From: Paludibacteraceae bacterium | GTDB taxonomy: Bacteria > Bacteroidota > Bacteroidia > Bacteroidales > Paludibacteraceae | Direction of reading: 5' to 3' | Length of the DNA stretch: 5,243 nt | NCBI GenBank assembly: GCA_017965125.1 | Contig: JAGCQO010000195.1 | Coordinates: 1 to 5,243, forward strand | Shown: piece by piece, positions 1-5,243 of the stretch | Layout: each line of letters begins with the position of its first letter | Numbering within the stretch: the stretch's first letter is position 1 | The notes under the pieces: model-generated | The model's database searches: none | Told to the model about the DNA's origin: nothing | Seen by the model: the letters and a program-made list of their open reading frames with translations, nothing else | Made by a program: the position numbers and the translations under genes

Positions 1-315
1 GTTGTGTATTATGAAATCGACCGAGTCCTCGGAGTTGTTCTTTATCACGGTAGGGTGGACGGGGATGAGGAGCTTCTGGCCCTTTTTCACGCCGTCCTTC
101 GCCTTGTTGTTGAATTTTATGATGTCCTCTTGGCTTACGCCGGTCTTTCTGCTGACTCCGTAGAGGCTTTCGCCGTCGGCCACGATGTATTCGGTGAACT
201 CCTTTCCGTTTTTTGTTATGGTCTTGGCTTTGTCACCAGCGAGCACGTTAGTGTTAATGCAGAGAATAAGCGCCATTGCGCACAAACAAATCTTTCCAGT
301 AAGTTTCCTGTCCAT
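1..315 (-). CDS. Exported LysM-domain protein, N-terminal part (C-terminus beyond window)
   Basis: Reading the minus strand from the ATG at 315-313 gives 105 codons with no stop up to the window edge, so this is the 5' end of a longer gene. Residues 1-26 form a signal peptide: a basic MDRK start, a hydrophobic core, then a VLA/G cleavage site. No good lipobox is present, so signal peptidase I processing is likely. Residues about 41-85 are a LysM domain, with YIVADGESLYGVSRKTGVS at its start, an IIKFNN centre and a KKGQKLLIP end. LysM domains bind N-acetylglucosamine-containing glycans such as peptidoglycan, which places the protein in the periplasm or at the cell wall. The last residues (VDFIIHN) resemble the start of a second LysM repeat, but this is inference. 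In Bacteroidota such N-termini may precede further LysM repeats or a periplasmic-binding-protein-like domain; which applies cannot be seen. The gene is divergent from the T9SS cargo gene, with 127 bp between the starts. Confidence 0.88.
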   Translation of the reverse strand, partial: MDRKLTGKICLCAMALILCINTNVLAGDKAKTITKNGKEFTEYIVADGESLYGVSRKTGVSQEDIIKFNNKAKDGVKKGQKLLIPVHPTVIKNNSEDSVDFIIHN

Positions 316-368
316 TGATTTTTTCTTTGGGTTTTTATAAAAAAGAGGTGTGATTTTTCTATGAAATT

Positions 369-376
369 CAAAGGTA
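369..376 (-). promoter_or_regulatory. Candidate -7 box of the LysM gene promoter
   Basis: On the minus strand this reads TACCTTTG, a full match to the Bacteroidota -7 consensus TAnnTTTG. It would start transcription roughly 45 bases before the LysM ATG. The matching -33 position (around 396-400) has no convincing TTTG, so support rests on one box only. Confidence 0.4.
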
Positions 377-383
377 ATAATTA

Positions 384-415
384 TTTGTAACTTTCCGACC
401 TTTACATTATTTTTG
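384..415 (+). promoter_or_regulatory. Bacteroidota-type promoter of the T9SS cargo gene
   Basis: A TTTG box at 384-387 is followed after exactly 20 bases by TATTTTTG at 408-415. This matches the Bacteroides -33 TTTG / -7 TAnnTTTG arrangement in both boxes and in spacing. Transcription would begin near 420-424, giving a leader of about 20 bases before the ATG at 443. The leader is A/T-rich and has no Shine-Dalgarno sequence, as is usual in this phylum. Confidence 0.7.
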
Positions 416-442
416 ACATCAATAAAATCCGTGTAAATAGTT

Positions 443-1834
443 ATGTCACGACATATTCAAGCAGTTTTTGTTCTTTTGTTCACATTTCTCTGTGGAATGT
501 GCATCCCTGCCTTCGCAGACATCTTCCTTTCGCCGACCGACGGCTCCGTCACAGCGTCTTCCGTCGGCATTAAGCCCAACGGAGTGGACGAAGTGATTTT
601 CACCACAAAGACGTCGCTTGAACTCACCTACAAATGCGCCTCGTCGTCGAAGATTACGTGGGAGTCGTACACCAACGGCTCCGACAAGGCCGAGGTGGCT
701 TCCGCTCCGAGCGGCACGTCGCTGTCAGTCACTGCAACGCCTTCCCGAGGCTATGTCGTCACGGCACGCGACAACTCCAACAACGTCGTGGAGAGCAAGT
801 CACTGTATATTGTCCAGATGGCTGACAAGATGTTCCGCCCCATTTCGCTCGACACAGCGCTCAATGACGACCACTGCGCCGTCGCCAAGCTACGTGCGGT
901 GTACAACAACCCTGAACTTGGATATGTGACTCCGGCCGGCGTGACTAATAAAATCAAACGCAACTTTACAATTGCCTATAACACAGTGGAGTACAGCGGA
1001 ACCGAGCTGCGCACCATCGAGCGCGTTGACACGTTCGAGACAAAGGCCTACGGCGTCGGCATCGATGACACAGTGAATGTCGTCGCCCCTTACCTGAACA
1101 CGTATTTCAAGCTCTCGGGCGACCTGATATGCGACGCCTTGTCGCTGACCACGCCGGTCTCTACGCCTTACGAGTACGAGTCGCACGTTGTCACAGCGAA
1201 GGTCGCAGCTAAGATAATCGAACGTGACGGACTGAACGAGGCGCAGCGCTCCGATTCGTCGGCTACGACAGGCATAGGCGGCTCAGCACCGCTTCAAGTG
1301 TCGTTCACGTCCAACTCCAACTATCCCGTCGCGCAGTTCTTCCAGTGGATTATAATCGACAACGAGAACAAAAAAGACTCATCAAACGTCTATCACGACC
1401 GCGACCTGAACTACACATTCACTCGCACCGGCGTTTACACTGTGATTCTGAAGGCGGAGCATAACTACGACGCTTCCACATCATCCTCTTGCCAGTATGG
1501 TTGCGAGCCGTACGTCGATTCGGTTCTCGTGACCGTGTCGGAGTCGATGCTCGAAGTGCCGTCGGCCTTCTCGCCCAACGGCGATGGCGTGAACGACGAG
1601 TTCCGTGTCTCGTTCAAGTCGCTGTCCAAGTTCAAATGCCAGGTCTTCAACCGCTGGGGCACTAAGGTTTACGAATGGTCCGACCCGACCACAGGATGGG
1701 ACGGAACAGTGAATGGCAGCAAGGCGAGCGTCGGTCCGTACTATTACATAATCGAAGCCACAGGAACCGACCGCAACTCCGACGGCTCCTACAAGACCTA
1801 CCGCAGAAAAGGCAACATAAATCTATTCCGTTGA
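443..1834 (+). CDS. Secreted T9SS cargo protein with PKD-like domain and type B (CHU_C) sorting domain
   Basis: This 463-residue protein starts with a signal peptide (residues 1-25, hydrophobic core, cleavage expected at AFA/D) for Sec export. Residues about 26-270 are a beta-rich region I do not recognise. Residues about 279-367 look like a PKD/Ig-like fold: GGSAPLQVSFTS at the start, and TFTRTGVYTVILKA, which resembles the classic 'Y.F...G.Y.V.L.v' strand pattern. Residues about 372-463 are a gliding-motility-associated C-terminal domain (CHU_C, T9SS type B sorting signal), with SAFSPNGDGVNDEF (374-387), VFNRWG (401-406), GWDGT (418-422) and the terminal KGNINLFR. This domain directs passage through the T9SS outer-membrane translocon, so the protein should end up on the cell surface or outside. 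Six cysteines remain after signal cleavage. The start is supported by the signal peptide and by the promoter just upstream. The next gene follows after 58 bp. The biological role (adhesin, matrix or other) is unknown. Confidence 0.9.
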   Translation: MSRHIQAVFVLLFTFLCGMCIPAFADIFLSPTDGSVTASSVGIKPNGVDEVIFTTKTSLELTYKCASSSKITWESYTNGSDKAEVASAPSGTSLSVTATPSRGYVVTARDNSNNVVESKSLYIVQMADKMFRPISLDTALNDDHCAVAKLRAVYNNPELGYVTPAGVTNKIKRNFTIAYNTVEYSGTELRTIERVDTFETKAYGVGIDDTVNVVAPYLNTYFKLSGDLICDALSLTTPVSTPYEYESHVVTAKVAAKIIERDGLNEAQRSDSSATTGIGGSAPLQVSFTSNSNYPVAQFFQWIIIDNENKKDSSNVYHDRDLNYTFTRTGVYTVILKAEHNYDASTSSSCQYGCEPYVDSVLVTVSESMLEVPSAFSPNGDGVNDEFRVSFKSLSKFKCQVFNRWGTKVYEWSDPTTGWDGTVNGSKASVGPYYYIIEATGTDRNSDGSYKTYRRKGNINLFR

Positions 1835-1863
1835 CATAATTCATATATTTTTCTTTATATTTG
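1830..1863 (+). promoter_or_regulatory. Candidate promoter of the Lys-rich exported protein gene
   Basis: TATATTTG at 1856-1863 fully matches the -7 consensus TAnnTTTG. GTTG at 1830-1833, overlapping the stop codon of the preceding gene, is a three-of-four match to the -33 box, but the 22-base spacing is slightly long. Transcription would start about 20-25 bases before the ATG at 1893. The gene may also be reached by read-through from upstream, since no terminator is visible in the 58-bp gap. Confidence 0.5.
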
Positions 1864-1892
1864 TCCGATAAAGTGTTCAACAACTTAGTTAT

Positions 1893-2825
1893 ATGATAAC
1901 GAAAACAAAATTATTATCATCTCTGGCAGTGCTTTCGGCGTTGTTTATATCAACCAAGGCGACAGCAGCATCAGCACCTGACATCTATTATTATCAGGAT
2001 CAGTTCAACGAGATAACAGAAATCATACAATACGGCGACGCGCCAAGAGACTCTGTCGAGTTCGACGAGCTTGTCGAGGCGTTGAAGGTGCTTTACTCAG
2101 ACCTCGCCACAGACCACAATGTGAAGAAGAAAGCCCAGCTGCTTTCGGACATCAAGTCGGTTTGTCTTTTCATGGGTGAGATTTCTCCCGACATACGTTC
2201 TTATTACCTCTCGATAGAGGAGAAGAACAGAGCGCTGAACATTCTCGGCCTTCAGGAGAAGGTTTATTCACGTTCGTCGCGTTTCTGCATGCCTATCTAC
2301 TATGTGAAGATGTGGAACGGCGCATACACTGCGTATTATGCTGTGAATGAGAATGATTCGCTCATGAACTCGTTCAAGTTCTCGTTCTCGGGACGCACAC
2401 CGCACACAACGATTTCCGGTTCGGTGGAAGAGGGTGCTTCGAAGTCCTCAGCCCGTCTGATTTTCAGCACGTTCGGCGATGTCAAGGAACTTTCGTTCCG
2501 TCAGGAGCATTGCGAGGCTCTCATAACCGACATGACATACATCCAGCCTGAGATAATCCAGCCTAAGGTTGACATCTATCCAGAGCCAGACTACCTGACC
2601 AAGGAGGAAAAACAGGCGCTGAAGAAGAAGCAGAAAGCCAAACTGAAGAAAGACAAGGAAAAGGCTAAGAAGCAAGCTCAGAAGGCCAAGAACAAGAAGA
2701 AAAAGGAAATGGCCAAGCAGCGTGAGGAGATGAGAAAGAAAGCCCTCAAGGAGAGTCGGGCAAGCATAGCCGAGCAGAAGAAAGCACGTGCTGAACAGCT
2801 CAAGGCGCAGAAAAAGAAAAAATAG
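1893..2825 (+). CDS. Exported protein of unknown function with lysine-rich C-terminal tail
   Basis: I do not recognise a family for this 310-residue protein. Residues 1-25 are a signal peptide (MITKTK, a hydrophobic stretch, then an ATA/A cleavage site), so it is exported. Residues about 30-125 are probably mostly helical (for example VEFDELVEALKVLYSDLA). Residues about 130-215 look like a beta-rich domain, with IYYVKMWNGAYTAYYAV and FKFSFSGRTPHTTISGS. A short proline-rich linker (about 218-233, IQPEIIQPKVDIYPEP) leads to a strongly charged tail, residues 236-310, in which 30 of 75 residues are lysine. The tail is probably one long helix or coiled coil. There is no T9SS sorting domain, lipobox or transmembrane anchor after the signal peptide, so a periplasmic location is the simplest reading. 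The start fits the signal peptide. The gene follows the T9SS cargo gene and is closed by a terminator 18 bases after its stop. A role in binding nucleic acid, anionic glycan or the cell wall through the basic tail is only inference. Confidence 0.87.
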   Translation: MITKTKLLSSLAVLSALFISTKATAASAPDIYYYQDQFNEITEIIQYGDAPRDSVEFDELVEALKVLYSDLATDHNVKKKAQLLSDIKSVCLFMGEISPDIRSYYLSIEEKNRALNILGLQEKVYSRSSRFCMPIYYVKMWNGAYTAYYAVNENDSLMNSFKFSFSGRTPHTTISGSVEEGASKSSARLIFSTFGDVKELSFRQEHCEALITDMTYIQPEIIQPKVDIYPEPDYLTKEEKQALKKKQKAKLKKDKEKAKKQAQKAKNKKKKEMAKQREEMRKKALKESRASIAEQKKARAEQLKAQKKKK

Positions 2826-2842
2826 CAAACCATGATAACAAG

Positions 2843-2873
2843 AAAGGACAGTCCGAGCGGCTGTCTTTTTTTT
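2843..2873 (+). terminator. Intrinsic terminator closing the upstream gene pair
   Basis: The arms GACAG (2847-2851) and CTGTC (2861-2865) pair. CC/GG inside the loop extend the stem past one bulged T, leaving a GAGC loop. Eight T residues follow directly (2866-2873), and AAA upstream can pair with part of them. It lies 18 bases after the stop of the Lys-rich protein gene and separates that unit from the polysaccharide exporter. Confidence 0.85.
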
Positions 2874-2935
2874 GTCTATGCCGTGCTGCAAATATGTTCT
2901 ACAGCAACAAGCCGTGTAAGTTTAATATAAAAAGG

Positions 2936-2966
2936 GTGGCGTAAAACTAAATATTCATTATTTTTG
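2936..2966 (+). promoter_or_regulatory. Candidate promoter of the wzm-wzt unit
   Basis: TATTTTTG at 2959-2966 fully matches the -7 TAnnTTTG consensus. The -33 position, 19 bases upstream, reads only GTGG (2936-2939), a poor match to TTTG, so the site may be weak or need an activator. Transcription would begin near 2972, giving a leader of about 28 bases. The leader ends in a purine-rich AAAAAAGAAGA run just before the ATG at 3000. Confidence 0.5.
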
Positions 2967-2999
2967 TTTTTTATAGAAAAATAATAAGAAAAAAGAAGA

Positions 3000-3878
3000 A
3001 TGGTTAATTCCACAGTAAAGCAGACAGACGCGGATGAAGAATGGTCAACGGTCATAAAACCTCAGAAATCGCTCTTGGACGTTGACTTCAAGGAGATTTG
3101 GAGATACCGTGACTTATGGGGCTTGTTTGTTAAACGAGATATAATCACGCAGTACAAGCAGACGATACTCGGACCGCTCTGGTACTTTGTTCAGCCTATA
3201 ATGACGACCGTCATGTACATGGTCGTTTTCGGCGGAATAGCAGGCATCAGCACCGACGGACTGCCTCAGGCGCTGTTCTATCTTTCAGGCATCTGCATGT
3301 GGCAGTATTTCTCGGAGTGCATGAACAAGACGTCGAGCACGTTTGTGAGCAACGCAGGCGTCTTTGGCAAGGTTTATTTCCCTCGACTGATAGTGCCGCT
3401 GTCAACAGTGACATCCAACCTGATAAGGTTCGGCATTCAGTTCATGTTGTTCCTTGTGGTGTACGCTTATTACCTCGTGTTTACCGATGTGTCGGTCGCT
3501 CCGAACGCTTATGCGCTTTTGTTTCCGGTGCTTGTGCTGATGCTGGCTGGTTTAGGACTTGGCTTTGGAATCCTTTTCTCGTCCATGACGACGAAATACA
3601 GGGATTTGACATTGCTGCTTGGTTTCTTCGTTCATTTGTGGATGTACGCTACGCCGGTGATTTATCCGTTGAGCATGATAACGAATGAGAAACTGAAACT
3701 GGTCATGTCACTGAATCCGTTGACAGGAATTTTGGAGGCATTCAAATACGGAATGTTAGGAACAGGTTCGTTCAGCTGGATGTCACTCGGATACAGCTTC
3801 TTGTTCATGATAGCGCTTTTGGCACTTGGTATCGTGGTGTTCAATAGAGTGCAGAGAAGCTTTATGGATACAGTGTGA
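3000..3878 (+). CDS. wzm: ABC-2 type polysaccharide / O-antigen export permease (Wzm-like)
   Basis: This 292-residue inner-membrane protein is the permease subunit of an ABC exporter that carries lipid-linked polysaccharide (O-antigen or a similar glycan) from cytoplasm to periplasm. The family is recognised by the cytoplasmic N-terminal segment followed by RDIITQYKQTILGPLWYFVQP (residues 46-66, the conserved amphipathic region before the first membrane segment), KVYFPRLIVPLS (124-135), SSMTTKYRDL (194-203) and SLNPLTGILEAFKYGML (237-253). About six membrane segments can be placed near 62-82, 90-108, 142-162, 170-196, 205-222 and 262-283. The length is normal for the family. Teichoic-acid (TagG) and capsule (KpsM-like) permeases are related, but a Bacteroidota host and a Wzt-type partner favour the Wzm assignment. 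The partner ATPase gene begins 145 bp downstream, an unusually wide gap for such a pair. The A-rich region before the ATG and the upstream promoter support the start. Confidence 0.92.
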   Translation: MVNSTVKQTDADEEWSTVIKPQKSLLDVDFKEIWRYRDLWGLFVKRDIITQYKQTILGPLWYFVQPIMTTVMYMVVFGGIAGISTDGLPQALFYLSGICMWQYFSECMNKTSSTFVSNAGVFGKVYFPRLIVPLSTVTSNLIRFGIQFMLFLVVYAYYLVFTDVSVAPNAYALLFPVLVLMLAGLGLGFGILFSSMTTKYRDLTLLLGFFVHLWMYATPVIYPLSMITNEKLKLVMSLNPLTGILEAFKYGMLGTGSFSWMSLGYSFLFMIALLALGIVVFNRVQRSFMDTV

Positions 3879-3909
3879 GCAATGAACGATGAATAATGAA
3901 GAATGCTTC

Positions 3910-3938
3910 TGCTTCGGTTGCTGAGCGTAGCCGAAGCA
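3910..3938 (+). other. Hairpin in the wzm-wzt gap
   Basis: TGCTTCGGTTGC (3910-3921) can pair with GTAGCCGAAGCA (3927-3938) over 12 positions, two of them G-T wobbles, leaving the five-base loop TGAGC. The outer eight pairs are perfect. No T-run follows directly, so it does not look like a simple terminator. It could affect message stability or wzt expression. A competing pairing exists between GGTTGCTG (3916-3923) and CAGCAACC (3948-3955). Confidence 0.55.
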
Positions 3939-3989
3939 CCGACACCGCAGCAACCAGTTGGTCATTGAGCGTAGCCGAAATGCAGCAAC
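3922..3989. repeat. Two degenerate copies of an intergenic repeat unit
   Basis: The 14-mer TGAGCGTAGCCGAA occurs at 3922-3935 and again at 3966-3979. Each copy is followed by GCAGCAAC, at 3947-3954 and 3982-3989. The gap also starts with a low-complexity AATGAACGATGAATAATG-like stretch (3881-3905). Sequences of both kinds resemble short dispersed intergenic repeats that I associate with Bacteroidota genomes, but one window cannot show dispersal. The repeats separate the permease and ATPase genes without disrupting either. Confidence 0.6.
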
Positions 3990-4023
3990 AGAATTTTTTG
4001 AAAAATAGACAAAATGTAGTGAG

Positions 4024-5243
4024 ATGAGTACAGCGATAGAATTTAATCATATATCGAAGCAATACAGATTGGGCCTTGTGAGCACCAAGACCCTGACCAG
4101 CGATTTGAATCGTTGGTGGCAGATGAATGTGCTCCGCAAGGAAGACCCGTACTTGAAGGTGGGTGAGACCAACGACCGTTCAAAGAAAGGACTGTCGGAT
4201 TTCGTGTGGGCGTTGAAGGACATTGACTTCAAGGTGGAGCAGGGCGATGTTGTCGGCATCATAGGCAAGAACGGAGCAGGCAAGAGCACATTGCTTAAGT
4301 TGTTGTCGAGAGTGACCACACCGACCACAGGAACGATAAAGGCAAGAGGTCGCATCGCCTCTCTGCTCGAGGTCGGAACCGGCTTCCATTCTGAGTTGAC
4401 AGGTCGTGAGAATATCTATATGAACGGCGCGATTCTCGGTATGTCGAAGCAGGAAATCAACCGCAAGCTTGACGAAATAGTTGATTTCTCAGGCTGCGAG
4501 CGTTATATAGACACGCCGGTCAAAAGATACAGTTCGGGAATGATGGTTCGTCTGGGGTTCGCTGTGGCAGCGCATCTCGACCCAGAAATCCTTGTTGTTG
4601 ACGAGGTTCTCGCAGTAGGCGATGCCGAGTTCCAGAAAAAAGCCATCGGCAAGATGCAGGATGTTTCCCAAGGCGAAGGAAGGACAGTGTTGTTTGTGAG
4701 TCATAATATGGGTTCTATTCGTCAGCTTTGTAAAAGAGGAATCGTTTTGGATAAAGGTTCTGTAGCTTTCTCTGGAGAAGTATGTGATGCTGTTGATTAT
4801 TACTTATCTTCTAACACTTTTGTTCAAACAGCTACGCATGTTGATATTGAAGATTTTCAACATGACAAAAATCGTAGTATGGATGCACAGTTGGTAATGG
4901 CAGAGTTTGTTGGTGATAAATCAGTTTTTGCATCTGACGAAGATATAAAAATAAGAGTCAAGGTTAAATCAAGAGTGAAAATTGAAAATTGCCGTGTAAA
5001 TATAGGTATATACGATACTTCAGAGGCACCAATTGGTACATACTCTTCTGATGCTTTTTTTAAGATTGATGCAGGAGAAGAGAAACTCTTAGAATACACT
5101 ATCAAAAAAAGCAATTTGGCGTTAGGCTCTTATTCGATGGCGTTTTCTGTTGGGATGGGAAATGCAGCGGAAGGTGAAACAAACCTAGATGTTGTTCATC
5201 ATGTCTTAACATTTGAGATAGACAAACTCTCAATAAATAAAGA
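4024..5243 (+). CDS. wzt: Polysaccharide / O-antigen ABC exporter ATP-binding protein with Wzt-type C-terminal domain (3' end beyond window)
   Basis: The frame is open from the ATG at 4024 to the window edge (406 codons, no stop). The protein powers glycan export with the Wzm-like permease upstream. The nucleotide-binding domain spans about residues 1-262: Walker A GKNGAGKST (81-89), the family motif SLLEVGTGFHSELTGREN (113-130) in the Q-loop region, the signature YSSGMMVRLGFA (169-180), Walker B ILVVDE (189-194), D-loop VGD (198-200) and the H-loop histidine at 227. An extra segment of roughly 40 residues (about 20-60) precedes Walker A, longer than in minimal ABC ATPases. Residues about 275-406 form a beta-rich region matching the Wzt C-terminal carbohydrate-binding domain in position and character. 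In studied Wzt proteins this domain reads the finished glycan end. Usual family length suggests only a short piece is missing. Base composition falls sharply near 4690-4720, so the C-terminal part probably has a different origin from the ATPase core. An in-frame stop lies not far upstream, which supports this start. Confidence 0.93.
   Translation, partial: MSTAIEFNHISKQYRLGLVSTKTLTSDLNRWWQMNVLRKEDPYLKVGETNDRSKKGLSDFVWALKDIDFKVEQGDVVGIIGKNGAGKSTLLKLLSRVTTPTTGTIKARGRIASLLEVGTGFHSELTGRENIYMNGAILGMSKQEINRKLDEIVDFSGCERYIDTPVKRYSSGMMVRLGFAVAAHLDPEILVVDEVLAVGDAEFQKKAIGKMQDVSQGEGRTVLFVSHNMGSIRQLCKRGIVLDKGSVAFSGEVCDAVDYYLSSNTFVQTATHVDIEDFQHDKNRSMDAQLVMAEFVGDKSVFASDEDIKIRVKVKSRVKIENCRVNIGIYDTSEAPIGTYSSDAFFKIDAGEEKLLEYTIKKSNLALGSYSMAFSVGMGNAAEGETNLDVVHHVLTFEIDKLSINK

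Noticed and set aside
4..318. Plus-strand open frame of 104 codons
   Set aside because: It is antisense to the LysM gene, which has a clear signal peptide and domain. The plus-strand translation shows no family features.
618..1186. Overlapping open frames on both strands inside the T9SS cargo gene
   Set aside because: They lie inside a well-supported gene in other frames, and their Arg/Ser/Thr-rich translations look like frame shadows.
1831..1836. TTGACA as an E. coli-type -35 box
   Set aside because: The window otherwise follows the Bacteroidota promoter pattern, the hexamer overlaps a stop codon, and no well-spaced TATAAT supports a sigma-70 site. I kept only its use as part of a weak -33 element.
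2448..2891. Minus-strand open frame rich in Leu and Phe that looks like membrane segments
   Set aside because: It is the complement of the AAG/AAA-rich lysine tail, which reads as Leu/Phe codons on the other strand, and it runs across the terminator.
3299..3688. Plus-strand 129-codon frame inside the permease gene
   Set aside because: It is a shadow of the permease frame, which has a full set of family motifs and membrane segments.
443..3878. Direct functional link between the T9SS cargo and the polysaccharide exporter (glycan anchoring of cargo)
   Set aside because: Some T9SS cargo is anchored to a special LPS in Porphyromonas, but here a strong terminator separates the units and nothing in the sequence ties them together.
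3922..3989. CRISPR-like repeat pair
   Set aside because: There are only two short, imperfect copies with unequal unit lengths, and no cas genes in the window.
3783..4062. Minus-strand small frames covering the wzm-wzt gap
   Set aside because: Their translations depend on the repeat and overlap both flanking genes. No promoter or recognisable domain supports them.
4047..5114. Several minus-strand frames across the ATPase gene
   Set aside because: They are antisense to Walker A, signature and Walker B motifs of the plus-strand frame.
4681..5243. Pseudogenised or frameshifted wzt 3' end
   Set aside because: Despite the composition change the frame stays open, and the translation keeps a plausible Wzt C-terminal domain. 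The missing stop is due only to the window edge.

Overview
The window looks like chromosomal DNA from a Bacteroidales-type member of the Bacteroidota. Three things point there: a secreted protein ending in a type IX secretion (T9SS) type B sorting domain, Bacteroides-style promoters (a -33 TTTG-like box and a -7 TAnnTTTG box) in front of genes that lack a clear Shine-Dalgarno sequence, and A-rich start regions. I cannot name the genus; a Prevotella- or Muribaculaceae-like organism would fit.

Layout. At the left edge, on the minus strand and cut by the window, is the N-terminus of an exported LysM-domain protein (1-315). A 127-bp divergent intergenic region (316-442) holds back-to-back promoter candidates. 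On the plus strand follow a 463-residue T9SS cargo protein (443-1834) and a 310-residue exported protein of unknown function with a very lysine-rich C-terminal tail (1893-2825). The second has its own promoter candidate, and the pair is closed by an intrinsic terminator (2843-2873). A new transcription unit starts near 2970: an ABC-2 type polysaccharide/O-antigen export permease (Wzm-like, 3000-3878), a 145-bp gap with a hairpin and a duplicated repeat (3879-4023), and a Wzt-like ATPase (4024 to the window end, open at the 3' side).

How the genes fit together. Wzm and Wzt form one inner-membrane ABC exporter that moves a finished, lipid-linked glycan to the periplasm. The C-terminal part of Wzt is expected to recognise the glycan. 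The LysM protein, the T9SS cargo and the Lys-rich protein all carry export signals and act in the envelope or outside the cell. The terminator separates them from the exporter, so a functional link is not shown.

The most notable observation is an abrupt fall in G+C inside the wzt reading frame: by hand count about 52% over 4081-4680 and about 35% over 4681-5243, with a matching change in codon choice. The frame stays open and the protein looks intact. This is the signature expected if the glycan-specific 3' part of wzt, and probably the glycan cluster beyond the window, was exchanged by recombination into a resident transporter. No CRISPR array, rRNA, tRNA or transposase gene was seen. No stretch longer than 300 bases is without a gene.
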